From Pseudactinotalea suaedae (GTDB taxonomy: Bacteria > Actinomycetota > Actinomycetes > Actinomycetales > Beutenbergiaceae), in contig NZ_WNXY01000009.1 of NCBI RefSeq assembly GCF_009733815.1, positions 186,001 through 250,000 on the forward strand: a DNA stretch of 64,000 bases. Reading direction: 5' to 3'. The notes beneath the pieces were generated by a model. It was not told the origin of the DNA. It saw only the letters and a list, made by a program, of their open reading frames with translations, and ran no database searches. This document shows, piece after piece, positions 18,032 to 27,180 of this stretch. The first letter of the stretch is position 1. Each line of letters begins with the position of its first letter. The translations under genes and the position numbers were made by a program.

Positions 18032-19843
18032 CTACCGCCCGACGGCGTAGCCCTGCATGCCGCGCGGGTTCGCCGCCGCACGGAGCAACCCGTCCCGGCG
18101 GGTGCCGGCGGCGCTGATCCTGCCGAGCGACCACGGCCCGGCGACCGTGACGTCGTGGCCACGGTGCCGCAGCTCGGCAATCACGTCCTGACCGAGCCGC
18201 TCCTCGACCCGCACCCCGCGCGGCTCCGCGACGCGCGGTGCGAACGAGCTCGGCACGTGCGTCGTGTGCCAGGACGGCGCATCGATCGCGGCCTGGAGGT
18301 CGGCGCCGTCCGTCTGGCCCAGGACGCGCAGCAGGAACGGCACGGTCCACTGGTCCTGCTGGTCGCCGCCCGGGGTGCCGAACGCGAACGCCGGCGTGCC
18401 GTCATGCCGGAGCACCATCCCGGGGCTGAGCGTGGTGCGCGGCCGGCGTCCCGGCAGCAGCGAGGCGGGCAGCCCCGGCTCGAGCCAGAACATCTGCGCG
18501 CGGGTGCCCAGCGCGAACCCGAGCTCGGGGATCGTGGGCGAGCTCTGCAGCCACGCGCCCGAGGGTGTCGCCGCCACCACGTTGCCCCACCGGTCGACGA
18601 CGTCCAGGTGGCACGTGTCACCGCGCGGCACGGTCGGCTCGCCCTGGCCGGGCTGCACGGGTGAGGCCAGCCCGTCGGCCCACGCTCCGCCGTCGGACAT
18701 CGCCCGGAGCACCGCGGCCGCCAGGCGCGGCGACCGGCCGCCCGGCGCGCCGGGCCGCAGCGTCGCGTCGGCGTCGGCGCCGACCAGGCGCGAGCGCTCG
18801 ACGGCGTAGCTCGGCTCGAGGAGGTCGCCCAGCGACGCGGCTCCGTCGCCGTCGCCGCTGTCGCCGTACCAGGCCTCGCGGTCCGCGAGCGCGAGCTTGG
18901 CCACCTCGACGGCGGTGTGGACCAGATCGGCCGATCCCGGCTCGAGCTCGTGCGCGCCGAGCGCCTCGAGCATCTGCAGCTGCTGCAGCAGCACCGGCCC
19001 CTGGCCCCAGGCTGCGGTCTTGAGGACGCGGTGGCCGAGCACGTCGACGCCGGCCGGCTCCTCCTCGGTGGCGGTCCAGGCGTCGAGATCGGCCGCCGTG
19101 AGAAGACCCGCGTGGGGTTCGGCGCCGCCGTCCCACGCGGGGGTGCGGGCGAACGTCGCGATCGCCTCGGCGACGAATCCCGAGTAGAACGCGCGGCGGG
19201 AGGCCTCGATCTGCTGCTCGCGGGTGCCGCCGGCAGCCTCCCCCTCGGTGACGAGCCTGTCGAGCGTGGCGGCGAGCGCCGGGTTGGTGAACCGGGTTCC
19301 GCCGGCGGGCACCTGCCCGCCCGGCAGGTACACGGCCGCCGAGCCGTGCCAGTGCTCCCGGAAGGTGTCCGCGAGGGTGCCGATGGTGGCGGCGGCGGTG
19401 GGCAGCAGCGGGTACCCCTCGCGGGCGTAGCCGATCGCGTACTGGGCCACCTCGCGGAGCCCCAGCGTGCCGTAGCGGGCGAGCAGGTGCAGCCACGCGC
19501 CCCACGAGCCGGGCACGGTCGCGGCCAGCAGTCCGGCGCCCGGGATCTCGGTGACGCCGAGGCCCTCGAAGGCCTCCAGCGTGGCGGCGGCGGGTGCGAC
19601 ACCCTGCCCGCAGACCACGAAGCTGCGGCCGCTGCGCGCCTCGTGCGCGATGATCGGCACCTCCCCCGCGAGCCCGTTCAGGTGCGGCTCCACCACGTGC
19701 AGCGTCAGCCCGGTGGCCACGGCCGCGTCGTAGGCGTTGCCACCTGCCTCCAGCACCGCCATCCCGCTCGCCGAGGCCAACCAGTGGGTGGAGGCCACCA
19801 TGCCGAAGGTGCCGAGCAGCTCGGGGCGGGTCGTGAACGTCAT
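18032..19843 (-). CDS. Gamma-glutamyltransferase family protein
   Basis: 603 residues. Large-subunit part: GMVASTHWLASASGMAVLEA, NAYDAAVATGLTLHVVEPH and GPVLLQQLQMLEALG. The autoprocessing Thr is expected in PRGDTCHLDVVDRWGNVVAA at about residue 415; PRTTLSPGMVL and FGTPGGDQQDQWTVPFLLR complete the small subunit. No signal peptide is visible, so this is probably one of the cytoplasmic family members (acylase or glutathione hydrolase like). It is divergent from dps, 62 bp apart. Substrate unknown. Confidence 0.9.
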   Translation of the reverse strand: MTFTTRPELLGTFGMVASTHWLASASGMAVLEAGGNAYDAAVATGLTLHVVEPHLNGLAGEVPIIAHEARSGRSFVVCGQGVAPAAATLEAFEGLGVTEIPGAGLLAATVPGSWGAWLHLLARYGTLGLREVAQYAIGYAREGYPLLPTAAATIGTLADTFREHWHGSAAVYLPGGQVPAGGTRFTNPALAATLDRLVTEGEAAGGTREQQIEASRRAFYSGFVAEAIATFARTPAWDGGAEPHAGLLTAADLDAWTATEEEPAGVDVLGHRVLKTAAWGQGPVLLQQLQMLEALGAHELEPGSADLVHTAVEVAKLALADREAWYGDSGDGDGAASLGDLLEPSYAVERSRLVGADADATLRPGAPGGRSPRLAAAVLRAMSDGGAWADGLASPVQPGQGEPTVPRGDTCHLDVVDRWGNVVAATPSGAWLQSSPTIPELGFALGTRAQMFWLEPGLPASLLPGRRPRTTLSPGMVLRHDGTPAFAFGTPGGDQQDQWTVPFLLRVLGQTDGADLQAAIDAPSWHTTHVPSSFAPRVAEPRGVRVEERLGQDVIAELRHRGHDVTVAGPWSLGRISAAGTRRDGLLRAAANPRGMQGYAVGR

Positions 19844-19905
19844 CGCCCCAGTATCGCGGTGCCGTTGCTTCACCCCGGGTCGGGGGTCCGTGGCAGGCTG
19901 AGCGA

Positions 19906-20487
19906 ATGACACACCACAGCGATAGCCCCGACGCCTCGTTCACCGTTCCTGGCCTCTCGATCGAGGATGGCCACCACGTGGCCGAGCTGCTCCAGCTGCG
20001 GCTCCACGCGCTCAACGACCTCCAGCTGACGCTCAAGCACGCGCACTGGAACGTCGTCGGCCCCGGCTTCATCGGGGTCCACGAGATGCTCGATCCGCAG
20101 ATCGACGCCGTGCGCGAGATGGTCGACGAGACCGCCGAGCGGATGGCCACGATGGGGGTCTCGCCCAACGGCACCCCCGGCGCCCTGGTCGCGGCCCGCA
20201 CGTGGGACGACTACTCGATCGGGCGCGCGAGCACCTTCGAGCACCTGGCGGCTCTGGACCTCGTGTACACGGGTGTCATCACCGACATGCGCACGGTCCA
20301 GGAGGAGGTCGGCGAGCTCGACCCCATCACCGAGGACATGGTCGTCGGTCAGGTGCGGCAGCTGGAGCTGTTCCAGTGGTTCGTGCGCGCGCACCTGGAG
20401 AACAGCGGTGGCCAGCTCGCCAACGCCGGCGCCGATTCCGAGAAGGAAGCGGCCGCCGCGGCGGACGAGGAGCTCGGCAAGGACTGA
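19906..20487 (+). CDS. dps: Dps family DNA-protecting ferritin-like protein
   Basis: 193 residues, near the usual Dps length plus an Ala/Glu/Asp-rich tail. The ferroxidase residues at the dimer interface are present: LKHAHWNVVGPGFIGVHEML (His and downstream Asp/Glu) and DAVREMVDETAERM. Dps proteins form dodecamers that store iron, quench peroxide and may coat DNA. The next gene, 28 bp downstream, encodes a general-stress PNPOx-like protein, suggesting a small stress operon. Confidence 0.93.
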   Translation: MTHHSDSPDASFTVPGLSIEDGHHVAELLQLRLHALNDLQLTLKHAHWNVVGPGFIGVHEMLDPQIDAVREMVDETAERMATMGVSPNGTPGALVAARTWDDYSIGRASTFEHLAALDLVYTGVITDMRTVQEEVGELDPITEDMVVGQVRQLELFQWFVRAHLENSGGQLANAGADSEKEAAAAADEELGKD

Positions 20488-20515
20488 TCGCGCGATCGCC
20501 GGAGGAGGAGCAGAC

Positions 20516-21004
20516 ATGAGCGACATCGAGAAGGTGCTGAAGCTGATGCGCGCCGCGCGCTTCTGCATGCTGACCACGCGGGATGGTGACGAGCTCCGCT
20601 CGCGCCCCATGACGCCCCAGCAGATCACCGAGACCGGGGACGTGTGGTGCTTCGTCTCCACCGAGAGCGAGCAGGCGAAGCAGATCGCGTCCGCGCCGCA
20701 CGTCAACGTCTCGTTCGACGACGGCTCCTCCTGGGTGTCGTTGTCGGGCACGGCGGCGGTGGTGCGTGACGAGGCCAAGATCGACGAGCTCTGGGACCGC
20801 GCCGCCGAGGCCTGGTTCCCCGAGGGCCGCGAGTCCACCGACCTGGCCCTGCTGCACGTGCGGGGCACCAGCGCGGAGTACTGGAACACGCCTGGCGGCG
20901 CCGTCGCTGCCGCCGTGGCGTTCGTCCAGTCCAAGATCACGGGCGACCGACCAGACATCGGCGAGAACGACGCGGTCGACCTCCCGGAGCCCGGCTCGAG
21001 CTGA
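20516..21004 (+). CDS. Pyridoxamine 5'-phosphate oxidase family (general stress protein 26-like)
   Basis: 162 residues read from the ATG preceded by GGAGGAGGAG. A split beta-barrel flavin-binding fold is indicated by ARFCMLTTRDGDELRSRPM, VWCFVSTESEQAKQI, VNVSFDDGSSWVSLSGTA and AWFPEGREST. This subgroup binds FMN or related cofactors and is linked to stress in Bacillus-like proteins, not to vitamin B6 synthesis. It follows dps and probably shares its transcript. Confidence 0.88.
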   Translation: MSDIEKVLKLMRAARFCMLTTRDGDELRSRPMTPQQITETGDVWCFVSTESEQAKQIASAPHVNVSFDDGSSWVSLSGTAAVVRDEAKIDELWDRAAEAWFPEGRESTDLALLHVRGTSAEYWNTPGGAVAAAVAFVQSKITGDRPDIGENDAVDLPEPGSS

Positions 21005-21121
21005 CCTCGGGCCGGTGCGTCCCGGCGCCGGTCACGATGCGGACGCAGGCCGGGCGCCGCAGCGCGTACGGGCTCAGCTGCGGATACCGTGAGTCCCACC
21101 ACCGTGAACAAGGGACTCAAC

Positions 21122-22459
21122 ATGACCGCACGCGCCCCCCGCCGTCTGGTGTCGTTCGTCGCCGCGAGCGCACTGCTCGCCGTGGCCGCCTGCTCGCCGG
21201 GATCCGGGGGCGACGACGACGCCGGCGGGTCCGACGGCGAGGTCACCACCGTGACGTTCCGGCTCTGGGACGAGGCCGCGGCGGCCTCCTACAAGTCCTC
21301 GTTCGCGGCGTTCAGCGAGCAGCACCCCGAGATCCGGGTCGAGATCGAGGAGGTGCCCTGGGCGAACTACTGGGAGCAGCTGCCGCTGGACATCCAGGCC
21401 GGTGAGATGGCTGACATCTTCTGGACCAACACCTCGAACTACGGCGTCTACGCCGACAACGGCAACCTCATCGACATCACCGAGGTGCTGGGTGAGGACC
21501 ACGACGAGTGGAGCGCGGGGTCGGCCGACCTCTACACCCGCGAGGGCACGTTGTGGGGGGTGCCGCAGCTGACGGACTCGATCGCGCTGTTCTACAACAA
21601 GACGATCCTCGACGCCGCCGGCATCGATCCGAACGAGCTCGCGTGGAGCCCGAACCCCGAGGAGGACACGTTGCTGCCGGCGCTGCAGCAGCTCACCACC
21701 GACTCCGCCGGGGTGACCTCCGCCGAGGAGGGCTTCGACCCCGACAGCGTGGACGTCTACGGGTTCAACGCCCAGAACGACCTGCAGGCCATCTACATCG
21801 ACTTCCTCGCCCAGAACGGCGCGCAGTACCAGGATGGCGACCAGTACGCGTTCAACAGCCCCGAGGGCGTGGCGGCGTTCCAGTACCTCGTGGACCTGAT
21901 CAACACCCACCACGTGGCGCCGCCCGCGGCCGACACCAACGCCAACGGAGACCTGACCAAGGATCTGTTCGTGCAGGGCAAGCTCGCGCTGTTCCAGTCG
22001 GGCCAGTACCGACTGCCGCAGCTGGCGGACATCGGCGACAGCTTCGAGTGGGGCATCGCCCCGATGGTCGCCGGCCCGGAGGGTCGCATCAGCGTGGTCC
22101 ACTCGGTCGCTGCGCTCGGCAACGCCGACACCGAGCACCCGGAGGCCGTCGCCGAGGTCCTGGCCTGGATCGGCTCGGCCGAGGGTCAGGGCTACCTCGC
22201 CGCCGACGGCTCGGCGTTCCCGGCCGCCGTCGACGCCCAGCAGGCGTTCACCGACTACTGGACCGAGCAGGGTGTGGACACCTCGGCGTTCGTCGAGCAG
22301 GCAGCCGGTCAGACCACCCCCGCGCCGCTGGGCCCGAACGCCAACGCGGGCGCCGAGGCGATCAACGGCTACTTCCCCGACATGTTCGCCGGTCTGATCC
22401 CGGTCGAGCAGGCGCTGCAGGAGGCACAGGACGCCGCCAACGAGGCGATCGCGCAATAG
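21122..22459 (+). CDS. Carbohydrate ABC transporter substrate-binding lipoprotein, orphan
   Basis: 445 residues, ATG start just after GGGACTCAAC. A lipoprotein signal ends in LAVAAC. The mature part is a family 1 solute-binding protein: VTFRLWDEAAAASYKSSF, MADIFWTNTSNYGVYADNG, GTLWGVPQLTDSIALFYNKT and a C-terminal WIGSAEGQGYLAADG. It should capture a sugar at the outer membrane face and deliver it to permeases. No permease or ATPase is adjacent, whereas the permease pair at 7603-9359 lacks a binding protein, so the two could work together. That pairing is inference. Confidence 0.92.
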   Translation: MTARAPRRLVSFVAASALLAVAACSPGSGGDDDAGGSDGEVTTVTFRLWDEAAAASYKSSFAAFSEQHPEIRVEIEEVPWANYWEQLPLDIQAGEMADIFWTNTSNYGVYADNGNLIDITEVLGEDHDEWSAGSADLYTREGTLWGVPQLTDSIALFYNKTILDAAGIDPNELAWSPNPEEDTLLPALQQLTTDSAGVTSAEEGFDPDSVDVYGFNAQNDLQAIYIDFLAQNGAQYQDGDQYAFNSPEGVAAFQYLVDLINTHHVAPPAADTNANGDLTKDLFVQGKLALFQSGQYRLPQLADIGDSFEWGIAPMVAGPEGRISVVHSVAALGNADTEHPEAVAEVLAWIGSAEGQGYLAADGSAFPAAVDAQQAFTDYWTEQGVDTSAFVEQAAGQTTPAPLGPNANAGAEAINGYFPDMFAGLIPVEQALQEAQDAANEAIAQ

Positions 22460-22495
22460 CGCACCTCGTCGCCGCGCCGGGTCTAGTCTCGCCAG

Positions 22496-23279
22496 GTGAC
22501 GGATGGCGAGCTCGACGGCGTCGCTGCCGGTGCCGTGATGGTGCCGCTGCTGCCGTGCGGCGACGTGGACGAGATGGCGCGGTTCTGGGCGGCGCTGGGG
22601 CTGCGGACGACCTACCGGCAGCTGCGGCCCAACCCGGTCGTCGCGCTCCAGCGTGGCGGCATCGCGCTGCAGTACTACGGCATGCCGGACTGGGACCCCG
22701 AGCTCAGCCACTCGACCTGCGTGGTGGCGGTCTCCGACACGCAGCCGGTGCACGAGGCGTTCAGTGCGGGGGCTCCGGGAGCTGTTCGGGCGGCTCCCGA
22801 TCACGGGCGTGCCCCGGATGACGCGCCCGCGGGCGCGTGCCAACAACGGTGGGCTGAGCGGTTTCAGCCTCATCGACCCGGCAGGCAACTGGATCCGGGT
22901 CTCGCGGGCGCCCGGCGCGTCCGACGACCTGACCCCCGGGCCTCGCGACACGACCACCTGGACCTCGGCAGCATCGGGGCCGCTCGGTCGCGCGGTGGAG
23001 AACGCCGTCGTGATCGCCGACTCGCACGGCGACGCCGAGCAGGGGCGCAAGCTGCTGGCGGGCGCGCTCCGCCGCAGCGGCGAGCAGGCGCAGGTCCCGG
23101 AACGAGCACGGGCGCTGGCCTACCTGGTCGAGCTCCATGTGCGGTGCGGTGACCGGGCTGCAGCGGCGCAGGCACGGGAAGCGCTCGACGCCCTCCCGAG
23201 CGACGGTCTGGACGACGGCGGGCTGGCGACGCTCGCGGCGGCGCGCGGCGAGGCGGCAGCGGTCGTCGCCGAGTCCTGA
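22496..23279 (+). pseudogene. VOC (glyoxalase/bleomycin resistance) family gene with +1 frameshift
   Basis: The first 92 codons read as a VOC domain (VMVPLLPCGDVDEMARFWAA, ALQYYGMPDWDPELSHSTC). After a run of five G at 22768-22772 the homology continues in another frame (LRELFGRLPITGVPRMTRPR, GFSLIDPAGNWIRVSR) and a helical tail of about 100 residues (AVENAVVIADSHGDAEQGRK). With four G the protein would be whole, about 260 residues. So this is either a recent one-base insertion or a sequencing error in a homopolymer. Members bind toxic small molecules or metals; function here not assigned. Confidence 0.8.
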
Positions 23280-23295
23280 CGGCCGCGCGCTGGGC

Positions 23296-24084
23296 TCAGC
23301 CGAGGCGCTCGTGCAGCCAGGCGATGTCGATGCCCTGCTCGGTCTGGGCGCCCGGGGTCTCGACGACGGCGGGCACGTTCGCATCCCGGAGCACGGCCAG
23401 CAGGTCCTCCTCGGGGATGTGCCCCTGGCCGAGGTTGGCGTGGCGGTCGGCGCTGGACCCGAACTCGTCGCGGCTGTCGTTGACGTGCACGAGGTCGACG
23501 CGGCCCGTGACGGCGGTGATCCGCCCGACCAGGCCGGCCAGCGGCTCACCGCTCGCCCAGGCGTGGCACGTGTCGAGGCAGAACCCGACGTCCTCGGCAC
23601 CCGCCGCCCGCACGGCCTCCCACAGCGCGGCGATCCGATCGACGCCGCGTGCCATCGCACCATCGCCGCCTGCGGTGTTCTCGATCAGCACCGTGGTGGG
23701 CCGCTCGAGCTTCTCCAGGCACTTGCGCCAGTTGTCGAAGCCGACCTCCAGGTCGTCGTCGGCGCCCACGTGCCCGCCGTGCACCACGATCCCGATCGCA
23801 CCGATCTCGGCGGCCGCGTCGACCTGCTTCTGCAGCAGCGTGCGGCTCGGGATCCGGATCCGGTTGTTGGTGCTGGCCACGTTGATCCGGTACGGGGCGT
23901 GCACCACCAGCGGCAGGTCCGCCGCTGCCGCCGCCTCCCGCAGCGCCTGCGCGCCGCCGGGGTAGAGCACCTCCGGGTCCTTCCACGCCTGGGGAGCACC
24001 CAGGAAGATCTGCGCCACGTCGGCGCCGCGCGCCTTCGCTCCGGCGATGGGGTCCTCGGCGTCTACGTGTGATCCGATCCGCAT
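23296..24084 (-). CDS. nfo: Endonuclease IV (AP endonuclease, deoxyribonuclease IV)
   Basis: 262 residues of a TIM-barrel zinc enzyme. Landmarks are LVVHAPYRINVAS, VVHGGHVG, TVLIENTAGG (Glu ligand), GFCLDTCHAWASG and LVHVNDSRDEFGSSADRHAN. These hold the His/Asp/Glu ligands of the trinuclear zinc site. The enzyme nicks DNA 5' to abasic sites in base-excision repair. It converges with the frameshifted VOC gene and lies 10 bp from the MFS gene on the same strand. Confidence 0.95.
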   Translation of the reverse strand: MRIGSHVDAEDPIAGAKARGADVAQIFLGAPQAWKDPEVLYPGGAQALREAAAAADLPLVVHAPYRINVASTNNRIRIPSRTLLQKQVDAAAEIGAIGIVVHGGHVGADDDLEVGFDNWRKCLEKLERPTTVLIENTAGGDGAMARGVDRIAALWEAVRAAGAEDVGFCLDTCHAWASGEPLAGLVGRITAVTGRVDLVHVNDSRDEFGSSADRHANLGQGHIPEEDLLAVLRDANVPAVVETPGAQTEQGIDIAWLHERLG

Positions 24085-24093
24085 GAGGTCAGG

Positions 24094-25260
24094 CTACGAC
24101 CCCTCGGTGACATGCGCGGGGCCACCGGCGGCGGGCGACCGGCCGGGAGCAGGACCCAGCACGGGAAGCAGTGCGGCGATCCCGGCGGCGCCGGCGAGAG
24201 CGAAGGCCAGTGCCGGTGCCGCGGCCCCCAGCACCGCTCCCAGGGCCACCGAGCCGATCGCCTGACCGACCGCCAGCGCGATGAACAGCGCGACGGTGCC
24301 CTCGGCGGCACGGTCGGGCAGGAGCCGCACCGCCCACACGATGAGGACCCCGGACAGGGCGGTGTAGCTCGCACCGAACAGCGCGACGGCGGCGTAGGCG
24401 GCGAGGGACGCCTGCGGCGCCAGGCCCAGCATCACGGTCGCGACGGCCATGAGCACCGCCGTCAGGGTCCAGCCGGTCCGGAGGCTCCAGGTCTGGACGA
24501 TCGTCCCGGCGGTGGCTCCCAGCAGGCCGAAGGCGCCCAGAACCATCCAGGCCACGATGGAGTAGGCCTCCTCCCCCGGGCGGGAGGCCGCCAGGACCGA
24601 GCGGCCGAAGGTCCAGATGGCGGCGCTCGAGGCACCGGCCAGCGCGGCGGCGGCGAGCGGCCGCACCAGTGGGGCCAGGTCTGCGACCGTCAGCCGGCGA
24701 GAGTCGTCGACCTCGTGCCCGGAGCGTGCGGCTCGGTCGGAGCGGAGGGTGGCGACGGTCGCGAGCGCCGCGACGACCGCTATGGCAGCCCAACCCAGCC
24801 GCCATCGCCCGATGGTGAGGAACATGAGGACGCCGGCGGCCACGATGCCGGCCCCGGTACCGGCGTTGACGATCGTCTGCGCGACCTCCTGACGGGCGCG
24901 GGCCACGTTGCGCTCGATCAGCCTGACCAGGCCCGGGGTGGCGAACCCGGCGCCGGCCCCGGCCACCACCACGCTCACCGCGAACACCACGGCGGTCGGT
25001 GCCAGTGCCACCCCGGCGGAGCCGAGCGCCGCCGTCGTCCCGGCCGACACCACCAGCGCGCGCGGGTGGGCCGCCATCCGCGAGGCGACCACGGCTGCGA
25101 GGCAGTAGGAGAGAAAGCTGCCGGCCTGGATGGCGCCGGCGATCGTCGAGCCGAGGTCGAAGGCCTCGGTGAACTGCGGCAGGAACAGGCCGTACCCGAA
25201 GCGCGCCAGCCCGTAGGCCGCCGCGATCAGGGCCAGACCGCTGGCCACGAGAGCGCGCAT
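24094..25260 (-). CDS. MFS transporter, YbfB/YjiJ-like
   Basis: 388 residues with twelve predicted helices. The opening RALVASGLALIAAAYGLARF and GYGLFLPQF resemble the YbfB/YjiJ branch of the major facilitator superfamily. Loop arginines, for example SRMAAHPRALVVSA between helices 2 and 3, fit an exporter. It is divergent from a TetR regulator 82 bp away with repeated operator-like boxes between, which suggests drug- or metabolite-inducible efflux. Substrate unknown. The nfo gene follows 9 bp downstream and may be read through. Confidence 0.88.
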   Translation of the reverse strand: MRALVASGLALIAAAYGLARFGYGLFLPQFTEAFDLGSTIAGAIQAGSFLSYCLAAVVASRMAAHPRALVVSAGTTAALGSAGVALAPTAVVFAVSVVVAGAGAGFATPGLVRLIERNVARARQEVAQTIVNAGTGAGIVAAGVLMFLTIGRWRLGWAAIAVVAALATVATLRSDRAARSGHEVDDSRRLTVADLAPLVRPLAAAALAGASSAAIWTFGRSVLAASRPGEEAYSIVAWMVLGAFGLLGATAGTIVQTWSLRTGWTLTAVLMAVATVMLGLAPQASLAAYAAVALFGASYTALSGVLIVWAVRLLPDRAAEGTVALFIALAVGQAIGSVALGAVLGAAAPALAFALAGAAGIAALLPVLGPAPGRSPAAGGPAHVTEGS

Positions 25261-25283
25261 CGTGCCTCCCACGTCTCCGACAG

Positions 25284-25332
25284 AACGCTCGTTACAGTAC
25301 AGCAGAACGATCCTTTCAGCAGAACGCACGTT
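25284..25332. promoter_or_regulatory. Candidate TetR operators
   Basis: Three boxes beginning AGAACG lie between the divergent genes. Two contain perfect-type palindromes AACGCTCGTT (25284-25293) and AACGCACGTT (25323-25332), each followed by AC; a weaker one, AACGATCCTTT, starts at 25306. Starts are 22 and 17 bp apart. They flank the probable promoters of both the MFS and TetR genes. Confidence 0.6.
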
Positions 25333-25342
25333 ACGGTGAGAT

Positions 25343-25924
25343 GTGGCCACCAGCGATCGCCTGCCCGCGCGCGCCCGTCTGCTCCGAGCAGCGGACAGCG
25401 TGCTGTTCGAGCGCGGCATCCGCGCCACGCCCGTCGACGAGCTGCTGCGCCAGGCGGAGGTCTCCGCCGCCACCCTCTACGCGCACTTCGCCAGCAAGGA
25501 CGCGCTGGTCGCCGAGGCGCTGCGGATCCGGCTGGCGGACTGGCGGACCGTCTGGGACCAGCACGTGGTCGCCGCGGCCGACGACACGTCCCGACTGCTC
25601 GCGGTGTTCGACGCCCTCGCGTCCTACCGCGGCAGCCAGCACCCCCCGGCGCGCTGGTGCGCCTTCCTCGCCACCTCGACCGAGCTGGTGGAGGCCTCGG
25701 AGGAGATCGCGGACGCGCTCGCCGCCGACACCGCGCTGCTGACCGAGCGGCTCCTCCACCTCTCACGCCCCCTCGCCGGCGCGCGGGCGCAGGACCTGGC
25801 CGACCAGGTCCTGCTGGCCTACGACGGAACCCTGGCCGGCTTCCTGCGCGGCCACCTGGACGCACCGATCGACGTCGGGCGCCGGCTGGCGCACTCGGCG
25901 ATCCAGGCCCACGTGCGCGCCTGA
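25343..25924 (+). CDS. TetR/AcrR family transcriptional regulator
   Basis: 193 residues. The N-terminal HTH covers about 9-55 (RLLRAADSVLFERGIRATPV, LLRQAEVSAATLYAHFASKD). The helical C-terminal domain (DTSRLLAVFDALASYR, LLAYDGTLAGFLRGHLD) binds a ligand and dimerises. GTG at 25343 is in the frame of the domain; an ATG two bases earlier is out of frame. It most likely represses the divergent MFS gene and itself through the repeated boxes in the 82-bp gap. Confidence 0.93.
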   Translation: MATSDRLPARARLLRAADSVLFERGIRATPVDELLRQAEVSAATLYAHFASKDALVAEALRIRLADWRTVWDQHVVAAADDTSRLLAVFDALASYRGSQHPPARWCAFLATSTELVEASEEIADALAADTALLTERLLHLSRPLAGARAQDLADQVLLAYDGTLAGFLRGHLDAPIDVGRRLAHSAIQAHVRA

Positions 25925-25935
25925 CCGCGCCGGGC

Positions 25936-25950
25936 GGAGCGCTGCGCTCC
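25936..25950 (+). terminator. Hairpin after the TetR gene
   Basis: GGAGC-GCTGC-GCTCC forms a GC-rich stem 11 bp after the stop codon. There is no T-tract, so terminator function is plausible but weakly supported. Confidence 0.4.
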
Positions 25951-26016
25951 TGGAATAGATCACCCTCACGGACGTTGAGTAGTTCAGATTTGAAATACCC
26001 GTGAGAGGATGGACAC

Positions 26017-27180
26017 ATGAGCAGCATGCAGTTCGGGATCTTCACCGTCGGTGACGTGACCCCCGACCCCACGACCGGCACCACCCCCACCGAGGGCGAG
26101 CGCATCCAGGCGATGCTCTCCTACGCCCTCAAGGCCGAGGAGGTGGGCCTCGACGTGTTCGCCACCGGTGAGCACCACAACCCGCCGTTCGTGCCCTCGA
26201 GCCCCACCACGATGCTCGGCTGGATCGCCGCCCAGACCCAGCGGCTGCTGCTGACCACGACGACCACGCTGATCACCACCAACGACCCGGTGAAGATCGC
26301 CGAGGACTTCGCGATGCTCCAGCACGTCTCCGGCGGTCGCGTTGACCTCACGCTCGGGCGCGGCAACACCGGCCCGGTCTACCCCTGGTTCGGCAAGGAC
26401 ATCCGCGACGGCATCGAGCTCGCCGTCGAGAACTATGCGTTGCTGCGCAAGCTCTGGCGCGAGCCGGTGGTCAACTGGGCCGGCAAGCACCGCACCCCGC
26501 TGCAGGGCTACACCTCGACCCCGGCCCCGCTCGACGGCGTCCCCCCGTTCGTCTGGCACGGGTCGATCCGCTCGCCGCAGATCGCGGAGCAGGCCGCGTT
26601 CTACGGTGACGGCTTCTTCCACAACAACATCTTCTGGAACAAGGAGCACACCGAGCAGATGGTGAAGCTCTACCGGCAGCGGTTCGCCCACCACGGGCAC
26701 GGCGATCCGGAGCAGGCGATCGTGGGCCTCGGCGGCCAGGTCTACATGGCCGCGACCAAGGCCCAGGCGATGAAGGAGTTCCGCCCCTACTTCGACGTCG
26801 CACCGGTCTACGGGCACGGGCCGAGCCTGGAGGACTTCTCGGAGATGACGCCGCTGACGGTCGGCACGCCCGAGGAGGTCATCGAGCGCACCCTGGGCTT
26901 CCGCGACTACGCGGGCGACTACCAGCGCCAGCTCTTCCTCATCGACCACGCCGGGCTGCCGCAGGAGGCGGTGCTCGAGCAGATCGAGATCCTCGGCACC
27001 GAGGTGGTCCCCGTGCTCCGCCAGGAGTTCGACCGCCTCCGCGCACCGGGAGTCCCGGACGCGCCCACGCACGCCTCGTTGCTCGCGGCGGCTGGTGCGG
27101 GCGAGGCCGCCGGGTCCGAGCGCGAGGAGCGCGACGACGTCGACACAGCAGCCGCGATCGCTCCGGAGGCCCGCCGATGA
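26017..27180 (+). CDS. LLM class flavin-dependent oxidoreductase (CE1758-like)
   Basis: 387 residues of a bacterial luciferase-like TIM barrel. Landmarks: MQFGIFTVGDVTPDPTTG, LDVFATGEHHNPPF, RLLLTTTTTLITTNDPVKIA, GRVDLTLGRGNTGPVYPWFG and GTPEEVIERTLGFRDY. Such enzymes use reduced FMN and oxygen to hydroxylate or cleave organic substrates. The next gene is the matching FMN reductase, overlapping by ATGA, and a MarR regulator completes the operon. The upstream 40 bp are unusually AT-rich (GTAGTTCAGATTTGAAATAC) and probably hold the promoter and MarR site. Confidence 0.92.
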   Translation: MSSMQFGIFTVGDVTPDPTTGTTPTEGERIQAMLSYALKAEEVGLDVFATGEHHNPPFVPSSPTTMLGWIAAQTQRLLLTTTTTLITTNDPVKIAEDFAMLQHVSGGRVDLTLGRGNTGPVYPWFGKDIRDGIELAVENYALLRKLWREPVVNWAGKHRTPLQGYTSTPAPLDGVPPFVWHGSIRSPQIAEQAAFYGDGFFHNNIFWNKEHTEQMVKLYRQRFAHHGHGDPEQAIVGLGGQVYMAATKAQAMKEFRPYFDVAPVYGHGPSLEDFSEMTPLTVGTPEEVIERTLGFRDYAGDYQRQLFLIDHAGLPQEAVLEQIEILGTEVVPVLRQEFDRLRAPGVPDAPTHASLLAAAGAGEAAGSEREERDDVDTAAAIAPEARR

